Source of the DNA: Solirubrobacteraceae bacterium
GTDB lineage: Bacteria > Actinomycetota > Thermoleophilia > Solirubrobacterales > Solirubrobacteraceae
DNA length: 64,000 nucleotides
NCBI GenBank assembly: GCA_016462625.1
Contig: JAEMSV010000004.1
Location: 1 to 64,000, forward strand
Direction: 5' to 3'
Of this stretch, positions 46,630-55,297 are shown one piece after another (within the stretch, counting starts at the first letter, position 1; each line of letters opens with the position of its first letter). Below the pieces are notes generated by a model. That model did not search any database. It was not told the origin of the DNA and was given only the letters and a program-made list of their open reading frames with translations. A program made the translations under genes and the position numbers.

Positions 46630-47826
46630 ATGAGCACCGAGGAGCGGCTGCTGCGCTCCCTGATCGGCGTCGCGCCGCGGCGGGCCGCCGAGGCGCACCT
46701 GGTCCCCGGGTGGTTCGCGCAGTCGTCGCCTGACGTGCTGCGTACGACGTTCGCGCGCGACCGGCTCGTGCCGCTCGCCGGCGGCCGCCTCCGCGACACG
46801 CTCGGGGAGGCGGCGCCCGACTGGCTGCACGCGTGGGTCGACGGTCACACCGCCGCCGCGCGGGCCCACGGCGAGCGCCACGAGTTGCTCGAGCTGCTGG
46901 TGTTCGGCACGCTGCGGCAGGCCGGCATCGCCGCGCTGCCGCTGAAGGGCACGCGTGTCGCGCGCGACATCCACGGCGACCTCGCGCTCCGATCGGCCGG
47001 CGACATCGACGTCCTGGTCTCAGCCCGGCAGCTCCGCGCTGCCGCCGACGCGCTCGTCGCCGCGGGGTGGTCGCCCCCTGGCGACCCGGTCGATCGCGAT
47101 GGCCTGCCGCTCCTCCACTTCGTCCTGCGCCACCCGGACGGTCTCCCGGCAGTCGAGCTCCACTGGCGGATCCACTACCACGAGCGCGAGTGGGCAAGCG
47201 GGGTCTTGGCCCGGGCGGCGGCCGCGCCGGGCGGCGAACCCGAGCCGCCACCAGGAGAGTGGCTCGCGCTCCTGCTGCTCATGCACATCCGCGACGGGGC
47301 GAACAACCTGCGCCTCGCCGGCGACATCGCCGGCTGGTGGGACCGGTTCGGCGATGGGCCCATGCACGACGCGCTGGCCGCGGTACGCACGACACCGGCG
47401 CTGCTCCCCGCGTTCGTCACCGCCGCGGTCGCGGCCGACCGCGGCGTGGGACTCCCGGCCGAGCGGGTGCTTGGTCTCACGACGGAGAGCCCCGGCTGCT
47501 CACGCCTGGAGGTGCGCTTCGCGACGGTGCCGCTCGCGGTCACCGAGAGCCAACGCGACGCCGAGCGCCGGCTCGCCGACCATCTCGTCGCTCCCCGCTC
47601 GCAGGCCCTGCCCGCCGTGCGGCGCCAGGTCCTTCCCAACCCGGCGATGTCGCGCTACCTGCGCCCCCACGTCGCCGACCGGCCGGCCCGGCTTGCGGCC
47701 GATGTGGCGCTCACCACCGCGATGGTCCCGGTCCGGGCGGCCATCGCCGGGCTGCGCCTGCGGGGCTCCGCGGTGGCGACCCCGCTGGAGCGGTTCGTCG
47801 AGGGGATGCGCGACGACGTGCGCTAG
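46630..47826 (+). CDS. Nucleotidyltransferase-family protein of the lasso cluster
   Basis: About 398 aa. Matches the NTP_transf_5 type: LPLKGTRVARDIHGDLALRSAGDIDVLV (read in parts: KG ... R ... DIDVLV, about residues 105-135) holds the catalytic Asp pair; the rest is helical. Homologues accompany kinases in paeninodin-like clusters and are thought to modify the phosphorylated peptide further; here that is inference. Start ATG at 46630 preferred; GTG at 46615 and 46627 are alternatives. Last gene of the cluster; its TAG shares CTAG with the convergent small gene. Confidence 0.85.
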   Translation: MSTEERLLRSLIGVAPRRAAEAHLVPGWFAQSSPDVLRTTFARDRLVPLAGGRLRDTLGEAAPDWLHAWVDGHTAAARAHGERHELLELLVFGTLRQAGIAALPLKGTRVARDIHGDLALRSAGDIDVLVSARQLRAAADALVAAGWSPPGDPVDRDGLPLLHFVLRHPDGLPAVELHWRIHYHEREWASGVLARAAAAPGGEPEPPPGEWLALLLLMHIRDGANNLRLAGDIAGWWDRFGDGPMHDALAAVRTTPALLPAFVTAAVAADRGVGLPAERVLGLTTESPGCSRLEVRFATVPLAVTESQRDAERRLADHLVAPRSQALPAVRRQVLPNPAMSRYLRPHVADRPARLAADVALTTAMVPVRAAIAGLRLRGSAVATPLERFVEGMRDDVR

Positions 47827-48077
47827 GAGCGGGGCTGCTCGGCGGGCTTCGGCGGCCCGTCGGCGACATCCGCGCCGTCGCGCGTGACGGGGCGGGTCAC
47901 CGGACGCCGCGACGCGATCGGCTCGGCCGCGCTTCGATCCACGAGCACCGGACCCCGGCTGCCGCCGCCCACGCGCAGGACGTACGCGCCCCGCGCCGGA
48001 GAGAAGCGGAACAGCGGGCGGAGCGCCCGAATGAGGCCGGGACTGACCGCCCGGCGTGATCGAGGGGTATCGCGCAT
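47823..48077 (-). CDS. Small basic protein of unknown function
   Basis: 84 aa, from the ATG at 48077. The N-terminal half (RRAVSPGLIRALRPLFRFS, then ARGAYVLRVGGGSRGPVLVD) has a protein-like mix of hydrophobic and basic residues; the C-terminal part is low-complexity (Arg/Pro/Thr). I do not recognise it. It ends tail-to-tail with the lasso nucleotidyltransferase and starts after the MaoC terminator, so it must have its own promoter within 48078-48137. Confidence 0.5.
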   Translation of the reverse strand: MRDTPRSRRAVSPGLIRALRPLFRFSPARGAYVLRVGGGSRGPVLVDRSAAEPIASRRPVTRPVTRDGADVADGPPKPAEQPRS

Positions 48078-48137
48078 CTGATGGACGGCCACCGGAGGTC
48101 CGGCACCGCGTCCACCATCATGGCGCAATGGACGCCT

Positions 48138-48166
48138 GAAAACAGGAAATCTTTGTGAAGATTTCC
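48138..48166 (-). terminator. Intrinsic terminator after the MaoC pair
   Basis: GGAAATCTT (48145-48153) and AAGATTTCC (48158-48166) form a perfect 9-bp stem with a 4-nt loop. On the minus strand it is followed by CTGTTTTC, a T-rich tract. It begins 5 nt after the dehydratase stop codon. A low-GC, T-tailed terminator stands out in this genome. Confidence 0.85.
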
Positions 48167-48170
48167 GTCG

Positions 48171-48563
48171 CTAGGAGCTGGCAATCTCGGCCTCGGCGTT
48201 GCGGACGATCTGGTTGCCGCTCTGCTCGGCGAACGTGTCGACGGTCGCGACGCCGTCGGCCACCTGACGGACGGTCGACTTCACGACGATCTCCTGCTCG
48301 GGCAGCCCCATCCCCCGGAACTGCACCTTGAGGCGCTTCAGGGACTCGGGCCCGCCCCCGGCGTCGGTCTGCGCCCTGGCGACCTGGGCCATCGAGTAGA
48401 GGCCGTGGAGGATCTTGCCCGGGAGCCCGACGCTCGTCGCGAACTCCTGGTCGATGTGGATCGGGTTGAAGTCGCCCGACGCGCCCGCGTAGCGGACCGT
48501 CAGGAAGCGGTCGGGCGTGACGCGCAGCTCGGGCAGCTCCTGGCCCTCGGTGAACTCGGCCAT
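48171..48563 (-). CDS. MaoC-like (R)-hydroxyacyl dehydratase subunit (HadB-like)
   Basis: 130 aa hot-dog fold with the hydratase motif YAGASGDFNPIHIDQEFA (catalytic Asp and His) and GKILHGLYSMA. Small MaoC proteins like this pair with a non-catalytic partner, here encoded 3 nt upstream, to hydrate or dehydrate acyl-CoA or acyl-ACP. Could serve fatty-acid or steroid-type catabolism, matching the FadE-like pair near the window start, but no direct link is visible. Confidence 0.9.
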   Translation of the reverse strand: MAEFTEGQELPELRVTPDRFLTVRYAGASGDFNPIHIDQEFATSVGLPGKILHGLYSMAQVARAQTDAGGGPESLKRLKVQFRGMGLPEQEIVVKSTVRQVADGVATVDTFAEQSGNQIVRNAEAEIASS

Positions 48564-48566
48564 GGC

Positions 48567-49007
48567 TCAGACCCCCCTGACGATGTTGGTCCACTCGCCG
48601 ACGCAGACGGTCTCGCCGCGCTGGTTCACGGAGGTGCTCTGGAAGACGAAGAAGCCCATGCCGTTGCGCTCCGAAACGTCCTTGACCGACGCGGTCGTGG
48701 TGATCTCGTCGCCGGCGACGACGGGCGCGCCCCAGGTGAACTCCTGGGCGCCGTGGACCATGAGCGCGAAGTTGATCCCTACCTCGGGATCGAACAGTGG
48801 CGGGACCATCGACGGCGCCTTGTAGACGACGGCGAACATGGGCGGAGCGACGACGTCGCTGTATCCGGCCGCCTTCGCGGCCTCGGGATCGAGGTAGACC
48901 GGGTTGGTCTCCCCGACGGCGTTGGCGTATTCCTTGACCTTCTCGCGGCCGACCACGTAGGTCGTCGGCGCGTAGGTCTTGCCGATGGCGGATGTAGAGA
49001 CGGGCAT
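48567..49007 (-). CDS. MaoC N-terminal-type dehydratase partner (HadA-like)
   Basis: 146 aa, FAS1-like dehydratase N-terminal family: YVVGREKVKEYANAVGETNPVYLD, VAPPMFAVVY, VHGAQEFTWGAPVVAGDEI. Lacks the Asp/His hydratase motif of its partner, as expected for the structural HadA-like half. First gene of the two-gene unit; divergent from the O-antigen-ligase-like gene with 46 bp between starts. Confidence 0.9.
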   Translation of the reverse strand: MPVSTSAIGKTYAPTTYVVGREKVKEYANAVGETNPVYLDPEAAKAAGYSDVVAPPMFAVVYKAPSMVPPLFDPEVGINFALMVHGAQEFTWGAPVVAGDEITTTASVKDVSERNGMGFFVFQSTSVNQRGETVCVGEWTNIVRGV

Positions 49008-49053
49008 GGGACGCGAACGCTACCGCGCCCGGAGGCTCTGGCATGCTTGCGCG

Positions 49054-50967
49054 GTGCCCGACGTGTCCGCCCGCGAAGACCGCCGCGCGCTGCTCCCCGG
49101 GCAGGTGGCCGCGTTCCTCCTGACCTTCGGCGGCATCGTCCTGCTCGGCCTCGAGCAGGGCGCCTACGACCTCGTCATCCGCCAGCAGGTCGCGGTCGTC
49201 ATCTGGTGGTTGCTCGCGCTCGCGTTCCTCGTCGGGCTGCTGCCGCGGACGACCCCTTCGGCACCCGGGTGGGTCGTCATCGTGGCGCTCGTGCTGCTCG
49301 GCCTGTGGACCACGCTGAGCCTCGGCTGGAGTCCGGACGACGACCGCACCCTCGTCGAGATCGCGCGCGTGGCGATGCATCTCGGCGTCGTCGTGCTGGT
49401 CGCCACCGCGCTCGACCGGAACACGTGGCGCGCCGCGATCGCGGGCGCGTCGGCGGCCGCCGCGTTCATCTGCCTGGCCGCTCTGACGCGCCGGCTCTTC
49501 CCGGACACCTTCGGCGAGGACGTCATCACCGAGGCGTTCGGCTCGAACCGCCTGAGCTATCCGCTCGGCTACTGGAACGCGGTCGGGGCCTGGGCTGGGA
49601 TGACGAGCGCGCTGTGCCTGGCGTGGAGCGCCCACGCGCGGTCATGGCTCGTGCGGGGCGCAGCGCTCGCGATCGTGCCGATGGCGATCACGACGGCGTA
49701 TCTGACCTACTCGCGCGCGTCGCTGGGCGGAACGATTCTCGGCCTGATCATCCTGCTCTGCGCGAGCCGCAACCGCGTGACGCTTGCCGTCCATGCCGTC
49801 GTCGCCGCCGGCTTCGGGGTCGCTGCGATCCTCGCCGTTCGCGATGCGCCGGAGATCGCACAGGCGAAGGGCGGCGCTGGCGCGGGCACGATCACGGTCA
49901 TCCTCGTGGTCGGCGTCGTGGTGGCGTTCCTGCTCGCCTTTGCCACCAGTCGATTCGGGCTCGACCGGCTTCGACTGTCTCCGAGAAACGGTCGAATCGC
50001 GTTCGTCGGGGCGGGCGTGCTCGCCACACTCGCGATCGCCGTCGCGGCAGTCACCGTCGGCCCCGACGCGTGGGACCAGTTCCAGGACACGACGAGCACG
50101 CAGAGCACTGACCCCTCGGAGCGCCTGCGAAGTCTGAACGGCAGTCGGTATGCGGTGTGGTCAGCGGCGCTGAATGCCGCGGACGACGCGCCGCTGAAGG
50201 GGACTGGCGCTGGGACGTTCGAATTCGTGTGGAACGAAAGGGCGACCAAGAGCGAATTCGTCCGCGACGGCCACTCGCTGTACCTCGAACCGCTCACTGA
50301 GCTCGGGATCCCGGGTCTGCTGAGCGTCCTGCTCCTCGTGCTGGGAGTCGCGTGGGCGCTCGTGGCGGCCCTTCGGCACGCCGAGGACCCCGCGGATCGT
50401 GGAGCTCTGGCAGCTGCTGCCGCTGCGTGCGGGGCGTTCTTCTTTGGAGCCGGCGTCGACTGGCTCTGGGAGTCGACCGCCGTCACCGCCCTGGCCCTGA
50501 TCCTCGCCGGCGCCGGCATCGCCGCGGGCGGACGTCCCAGCCGAGCGCTCAGGTGGCCGGTCCGCGTACCGATCGCTGTCGGCGCAGTCGTGCTGTGCCT
50601 CGTTCAGCTCCCAGGGCTCGTCTCCACCTCGGAGATCCGAAGGAGCCAGACCGCGTTCGAGCGCGGGGATCTCGCAAGCGCCCAGGCCCACGCGGATGAC
50701 GCGGCGGATGCCCAGCCCTGGTCGCCCGCCCCGTATGTCCAACGCGCGCTGATCGCCGAGCGCGCCGGCAGGTTCGGAGCGGCGGTGATCGAGTTGCGCC
50801 GCGCTCAATCTCGCTCGCCCCAGGACTGGCGGGTTCCCCTCGTTCTCGCCCGGGTCGAGGCGCGACGTGGCAATGCCTCCGCCGCCCTTGCGGCGTATCG
50901 CCGGGCGAAGGAGCTGCGGCCTCGCAGCCGATTCTTCGCCACATCGATGTCAGGAACGAGCGGGTAG
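49054..50967 (+). CDS. O-antigen ligase-like membrane protein with C-terminal TPR
   Basis: About 637 aa from the GTG at 49054 (GGAGG lies 18 nt upstream, so the start is uncertain). Ten or more hydrophobic helices; Wzy_C/WaaL signature region YPLGYWNAVGAWAGM and the late extracellular loop GTGAGTFEFVWNERATKSEFVRDGHSLYLEPLTELGI with conserved Arg/His. The last about 95 residues are TPR-like (FERGDLASAQAHADDAAD, ELRRAQSRSPQDW). Members ligate or polymerise glycans on the outer face of the membrane. First gene of the polysaccharide locus. Confidence 0.88.
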   Translation: MPDVSAREDRRALLPGQVAAFLLTFGGIVLLGLEQGAYDLVIRQQVAVVIWWLLALAFLVGLLPRTTPSAPGWVVIVALVLLGLWTTLSLGWSPDDDRTLVEIARVAMHLGVVVLVATALDRNTWRAAIAGASAAAAFICLAALTRRLFPDTFGEDVITEAFGSNRLSYPLGYWNAVGAWAGMTSALCLAWSAHARSWLVRGAALAIVPMAITTAYLTYSRASLGGTILGLIILLCASRNRVTLAVHAVVAAGFGVAAILAVRDAPEIAQAKGGAGAGTITVILVVGVVVAFLLAFATSRFGLDRLRLSPRNGRIAFVGAGVLATLAIAVAAVTVGPDAWDQFQDTTSTQSTDPSERLRSLNGSRYAVWSAALNAADDAPLKGTGAGTFEFVWNERATKSEFVRDGHSLYLEPLTELGIPGLLSVLLLVLGVAWALVAALRHAEDPADRGALAAAAAACGAFFFGAGVDWLWESTAVTALALILAGAGIAAGGRPSRALRWPVRVPIAVGAVVLCLVQLPGLVSTSEIRRSQTAFERGDLASAQAHADDAADAQPWSPAPYVQRALIAERAGRFGAAVIELRRAQSRSPQDWRVPLVLARVEARRGNASAALAAYRRAKELRPRSRFFATSMSGTSG

Positions 50968-50984
50968 AGACGTAGAGACAAGAG

Positions 50985-51560
50985 ATGCTGGTTCGACCGC
51001 TGTTCTCCACCACCCTGATGATCCTCGTGATGGGGCTCCTGCCTGTCTCGTCCCAGGCGCAGACCTGCGAGGCGCCCCCAGGCAGCTCTGCCGTTGACCA
51101 GTACTGCGAGGCCATCCCCGAGGGAGGGGGTTCGCAGTCCAGCGACGACTTCAACCGCTCGGACAACAGCGGCGCCGTGGCCGGCAGCTCGTCGGGCGGC
51201 GGTGGCGGCACCGGTGGGACGAGTGGGCAGACGGCCAGCCCGGCCGCAGAGGAGTTAGAGGCCGCGGGCGCCGATGGCGCGGCGGTGTCCGGGCTGACCA
51301 AGACCTCCGGTGCCTCGGCGACCAAGACCACGACGTCGCAGGGTGCAGTTGCCGGCGACACGGCCTCAAGCGAACCTTCCGGCAGCCCGCTGAAGGCAGT
51401 GTCGGCTTCTGTGGAGAACGGCTCGACGGTGGGTTCTGGCCTGATCTGGGGCCTCCTGGCCGTCACGCTCGTCCTCGCCGCGCTCGGCTGGGTCGCCTAC
51501 CGCCGGCACGACAACCCGGACACGACGCAGTCGCCTCCGCCCAAGCCGGACCCCAGCTAG
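50985..51560 (+). CDS. Secreted Ser/Gly/Thr-rich protein with C-terminal membrane anchor
   Basis: 191 aa. Signal peptide (LILVMGLLPVSSQAQ) with Cys-containing short segment TCEAPPGSSAVDQYCEA, a long disordered Gly/Ser/Ala/Thr region, then one C-terminal helix (GLIWGLLAVTLVLAALGWVAY) and RRHDNPD tail. Looks like a wall-spanning linker, perhaps a glycan acceptor. No family recognised. 17 nt after the ligase-like gene. Confidence 0.75.
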   Translation: MLVRPLFSTTLMILVMGLLPVSSQAQTCEAPPGSSAVDQYCEAIPEGGGSQSSDDFNRSDNSGAVAGSSSGGGGGTGGTSGQTASPAAEELEAAGADGAAVSGLTKTSGASATKTTTSQGAVAGDTASSEPSGSPLKAVSASVENGSTVGSGLIWGLLAVTLVLAALGWVAYRRHDNPDTTQSPPPKPDPS

Positions 51561-51573
51561 CTGGCGCGTACGC

Positions 51574-51628
51574 GCTCCTACGTAGGAGCCGCGCTTCCCT
51601 AATCGGCGCGCACAGGTAACACTGTGCG
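51574..51628 (+). terminator. Palindrome and hairpin between secreted protein and GT4 gene
   Basis: A perfect 16-bp palindrome (GCTCCTACGTAGGAGC, 51574-51589) and a hairpin CGCACAG (51609-51615) with CTGTGCG (51622-51628), 6-nt loop. The first is a terminator or operator candidate; the second overlaps the possible GTG start at 51624 and could mask it. Confidence 0.4.
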
Positions 51629-52967
51629 TCCCAGCGCGCCCCCGGGTACCCGGACGGCGCAAGCTGCAGAGACAGCGAAGAGGACAGGAAGCCCCGCCAA
51701 CTTGCGCGTACAGCTGTGGTCGTACAACTATGAGCCGGAACCTCAGGGGATCGCGCCGCTGAGCGCGATGCTGGCGCAGGGCCTGGATGCTCTCGGGCAC
51801 GACGTCGTCGTCGTCGCCGCGCACCCGCACTACCCCGAGCCGACATGGGGAATGCGGGTTCGCCCATACCGAGAGCGCCGCCACGGAATCCCGGTCCTCC
51901 GCCTCCCGCTGTGGGCTGGCCGTGACTCGGGCCTGGCCCGGATCCGACAGGAGCTGAGCTTCGCGGCCGCCCAGTCCGCGGTCATGCCACTGCTTCCGGC
52001 CGCCGATGTCGTCATTGCCGTGACGCCCTCATTCCCCGCACTCGGTGCTGCGATGACCTTCGCCAAGGCGCGGCGCATCCCGTGGGTCATGTGGCTCCAG
52101 GACATCGTCACCGACGGCGCAGCGACGACCGGAGAGCTTCGGTCCGAGGGTCCGCTCCTTCAGGCGGCCCGCGCCTTCGAGCGGACGTCCTACAACTCAG
52201 CCGCGTCCGTCGTCGTCATCTCACAAGCCTTCAGGGAGAACCTGCTCGCCAAGGGCGTCCCGGATCACAAGATCGAGCGGATCTTCAATCCGTCCAGCCG
52301 CCACTCCGACGCTCCCGCGAACATCGACGCCCTGCTCAAGGGACGCCCGCGGGTCCTGGCGATGGGGAACATCGGCCACTCACAGGGTCTCGACAAGATG
52401 GTTGAGGCGTTCCAAGCCAACTCCCGCCTGCGCGACCTCGACGCCGAACTGCTGATCGCCGGCAGCGGCGTCGCCGCCGAGGACGTCCGTGCCTGCGTGA
52501 CCGACGACCGCGTCCAGATGCCGGGTGTCTTCTACGGCGACGAATTCACCCCGATTCTTCGGAGCGCGTCGGTCGGCCTCGTCAGCCAGCGGGCGGACAT
52601 CACCGAGTTCAACCTGCCGTCCAAGCTCATGAACTACATGGCGTTCGGCATCCCGGTGGTCGCCTCGGTCAATCCCGAGTCGGAGACCGCGCGGATCGTC
52701 CGCGAGTCCGGTGCCGGCTGGGTCACGGACGCCGCCCAGCCCGAGCAGTTCGCCGACCAGGTCGCCGACGTGATCCGAGATCGCGCCGCGCTCACCGCGG
52801 CAAGCCAGGCCGGCTTCAACTTCGCGCAGTCACAATTTGCCCCGAGCAGCGTGTCCCAGCGCTTCTCGGACGTGCTCCACAGGGTCACGGAGCTTGCACC
52901 TCTGAACGGGGTGCCTAACATGCAGGACAACGCGGCCGGGGCGCCTTCGGCGATACCCGTTCCCTGA
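51624..52967 (+). CDS. Glycosyltransferase family 4
   Basis: Up to 447 aa. GT-B enzyme: WSYNYEPEPQGIAPLSAMLAQGL at the N-terminal domain, PWVMWLQDIVTDGA mid, and C-terminal donor domain with LAMGNIGHSQGLDKMVEAF, IAGSGVAAEDVRA, FNLPSKLMNYMAFGIPVVASV. Similar to WbuB/fucosaminyl-transferase-like proteins. The first about 26 residues are not protein-like, so TTG at 51702 may be the real start. Retaining transferase adding a sugar to the lipid-linked glycan; sugar unknown. Confidence 0.9.
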   Translation: MRPSAPPGTRTAQAAETAKRTGSPANLRVQLWSYNYEPEPQGIAPLSAMLAQGLDALGHDVVVVAAHPHYPEPTWGMRVRPYRERRHGIPVLRLPLWAGRDSGLARIRQELSFAAAQSAVMPLLPAADVVIAVTPSFPALGAAMTFAKARRIPWVMWLQDIVTDGAATTGELRSEGPLLQAARAFERTSYNSAASVVVISQAFRENLLAKGVPDHKIERIFNPSSRHSDAPANIDALLKGRPRVLAMGNIGHSQGLDKMVEAFQANSRLRDLDAELLIAGSGVAAEDVRACVTDDRVQMPGVFYGDEFTPILRSASVGLVSQRADITEFNLPSKLMNYMAFGIPVVASVNPESETARIVRESGAGWVTDAAQPEQFADQVADVIRDRAALTAASQAGFNFAQSQFAPSSVSQRFSDVLHRVTELAPLNGVPNMQDNAAGAPSAIPVP

Positions 52968-52988
52968 CCCGAACGTGAAAGGAAGCAC

Positions 52989-54071
52989 ATGCCGAAGGCG
53001 ATCGTCACTGGTTCTGGTGGCCTGATCGGCTCGGAGTCCGTCAAGCATTTCGTCGAGCTGGGCTACGACGTGATCGGACTCGAGAACGACATGCGGTCCC
53101 GATTCTTCGGGCCGGAAGCCTCAACGTCACGGACGACCCAGCGCCTGATCGATGGTCTTCCGCAGTTCACCTCACTCGAGGTCGACATCCGCGACGCTGA
53201 TGCCGTCAACAAGGTCGTCCGCGACAACGCGGCCGACCTCGAGATCCTGATTCACACGGCCGCGCAGCCGTCGCACGATTGGGCCGCGTCTGATGCGCAG
53301 ATGGACTTCACCGTCAACGCGAACGGCACGCTGAACCTGCTCGAGGCGATCCGCCACGGGAAGCCCGAGGCCACGTTCATCCACATGTCGACGAACAAGG
53401 TCTACGGCGACCGGCCGAACTTCCTCCCGCTGTACGACACGGGCACGCGGCTCGAGCTGCCCGAGGACCACGAGTACTACGGCGGCATCGGCACCGACAT
53501 GTCGATCGACCACTGCATGCACTCGATCTTCGGCGCCTCGAAGGTCGCGGCGGACATCATGGTCCAGGAGTACGGGCGGTATTTCGACATCCCGACCGTC
53601 TGCTTCCGCGGTGGCTGTCTCACGGGCCCCTCGCACGCCGGCGCGAAGCTCCATGGCTTCCTGAGCTACCTCATGCGGTGCACGGTCACCGGCGACGCGT
53701 ACACGATCTTCGGGTACGACGGCAAGCAGGTCCGCGACAACATCCACTCCGCCGACGTCGTCAAGGCGATGGAGCTCTTCCACAAGAACCCGAAGACCGC
53801 CGCGGTCTACAACCTCGGCGGGGGCCGCGACAGCAATGTCTCGATGCTCGAGGCGATTGAGTTCTGTCAGAAGATCGCCGACCGGGAGCTCGACTACTCG
53901 CTGTCCGACCAGAATCGCGCCGGCGATCACCGCTGGTACATCAGCGACCTCAGCGACTTCAAGCGCGACTATCCCGAGTTCGCGATCACGTACGGCATCG
54001 AGGACGTGCTGCAGGAGATCCACGACGTCAACGTCGACACCTGGTCTGCCAGCGCGACGACCGCCCACTGA
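52989..54071 (+). CDS. NAD-dependent sugar epimerase/dehydratase (CDP-tyvelose/paratose epimerase-like)
   Basis: 360 aa extended SDR. NAD motif VTGSGGLIGSE (6-16), Asp/Ile adenine site VDIRDAD, IHTAAQPSHDWAASD, IHMSTNKVYGD with the catalytic Thr/Ser, and FGASKVAAD. The usual catalytic Tyr of YxxxK is Phe181 (with Lys185). C-terminal part FRGGCLTGPSHAGAKLHGFLSYL and GYDGKQVRDNIHSADV is close to CDP-paratose 2-epimerase-like proteins. Substrate is a guess; nucleotide sugar is certain from family. Confidence 0.87.
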   Translation: MPKAIVTGSGGLIGSESVKHFVELGYDVIGLENDMRSRFFGPEASTSRTTQRLIDGLPQFTSLEVDIRDADAVNKVVRDNAADLEILIHTAAQPSHDWAASDAQMDFTVNANGTLNLLEAIRHGKPEATFIHMSTNKVYGDRPNFLPLYDTGTRLELPEDHEYYGGIGTDMSIDHCMHSIFGASKVAADIMVQEYGRYFDIPTVCFRGGCLTGPSHAGAKLHGFLSYLMRCTVTGDAYTIFGYDGKQVRDNIHSADVVKAMELFHKNPKTAAVYNLGGGRDSNVSMLEAIEFCQKIADRELDYSLSDQNRAGDHRWYISDLSDFKRDYPEFAITYGIEDVLQEIHDVNVDTWSASATTAH

Positions 54072-54073
54072 CT

Positions 54074-55297
54074 GTGGCGCGCTCGCGCGAACTTCGCGTA
54101 CTCCGCGTCATGCCCACGCTGGATCCGGAAGCGGGCGGGCCACCGAACTCCGCGACGAATTCCACCGTCGCCGTAGGTAGACGAGGTGTTGCAACGACGT
54201 TCGTCTTCACGGGCGACGCTCGCTCGCAGGTGTCGACTCGTCCGGCCCGCGAGCGGATGGCCGAGGTCGGCGCCAGAACTCTGCTGTTCCCCCGTCCCCC
54301 ACGGTTCGAGCACCAAGCAGGGTATTGGGGCGTGAGCCTGCCGCTCGTCGTGTGGCTCATCCGCAACATCCGGCGCTTCGACATCGTCCACCTGCACTAT
54401 GTCTGGACACTCAGCACAGTTACCGCGGCCATCGCTGGTGCGCTCACCGGCCGACGAGTCGTTCTGACCCCTCACGAGTCCCTGACGAGGTTCGACATTG
54501 ATGTTGAGTCCGGGTCCACGCCAAAGAAACTCGCGAAGCTGGCGATACGCTCGCTCATCATGCGATGCGTCGATGTCGTCGTAACCGCATCGGAGCTCGA
54601 GCATGACGACAGCCTCGAACCAGGTGAGCACGGGGTTGTCATCCCCCACGCCGTCGTTGACCAGGCCATCACGGAAGCGACGCCGGAACCAGCAAGTCCC
54701 CCGCTGACGATCGGCTTCCTCGGTCGACTCGCATCGAAGAAGAACGTCGACGTGCTCCTTGAGGCTTTGGCAGCACTGCCTTTCGAGGATGCGCGCCTCG
54801 TGGTGTGCGGCGATGGCGACGACAGGTCCAGGCTCGAGGCGATCGCGGCCGATCTCCAGGTGACAGACAGGGTGGACTGGCGGGGGCACGTGACGCCGTC
54901 GGGGCGTCGCGCCCTCTTTGACGAGTGCCACTTCACAGTCATGGCGTCGAGCTACGAGGGCTTCGGAATGGCCGCAGCCGAAGCACTGGCGGCTGGGGTG
55001 CCGGTCATCGTCTCTGACCGGACTGGCCTCGCACCGGTCGTTCGTGAGTTCAACGCCGGGACGATCGTCGAGCACAGCGACGTCCAGTCGCTGGTCGCCG
55101 GCGTGCTGGAACTATCGACCGAAGAAGAGCGGCGCCCCCGGCGAGCCGCGGCGGTCCAAGCCGCGCAAGCTCGTCTGTCGTACGAGGCGCACGGGCGAGC
55201 GCTTGAGCGCGTCTATCGCGATCTGGTGCACGACGAGCCAGCGGACGCATTCGCGGACGAGGCCCGGCAAGACCTCCTGCAGGGGGTCTCGACATGA
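54074..55297 (+). CDS. Glycosyltransferase family 4
   Basis: 407 aa. GT-B: MPTLDPEAGGPPNSATNS near the N-terminus, VHLHYVWTLSTVTAA, LTPHESL, then donor-site IGFLGRLASKKNVDVLLEAL, VCGDGDDRSRLEA and the E-x7-E motif in SSYEGFGMAAAEALAAGVPVIVS. GTG start 2 nt after the epimerase stop; overlaps the next gene by 4 nt (ATGA). Confidence 0.92.
   Translation: MARSRELRVLRVMPTLDPEAGGPPNSATNSTVAVGRRGVATTFVFTGDARSQVSTRPARERMAEVGARTLLFPRPPRFEHQAGYWGVSLPLVVWLIRNIRRFDIVHLHYVWTLSTVTAAIAGALTGRRVVLTPHESLTRFDIDVESGSTPKKLAKLAIRSLIMRCVDVVVTASELEHDDSLEPGEHGVVIPHAVVDQAITEATPEPASPPLTIGFLGRLASKKNVDVLLEALAALPFEDARLVVCGDGDDRSRLEAIAADLQVTDRVDWRGHVTPSGRRALFDECHFTVMASSYEGFGMAAAEALAAGVPVIVSDRTGLAPVVREFNAGTIVEHSDVQSLVAGVLELSTEEERRPRRAAAVQAAQARLSYEAHGRALERVYRDLVHDEPADAFADEARQDLLQGVST

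Noticed and set aside
44325..46733. An 802-codon frame overlapping the lasso kinase and exporter
   Set aside because: Arg/Pro/Ala-rich shadow of two genes with intact motifs in another frame.
47884..48081. A 65-codon plus-strand frame after the nucleotidyltransferase as a second RiPP precursor
   Set aside because: Lacks the YxxPxL/V leader pattern and a suitable ring acid; overlaps the better minus-strand frame.
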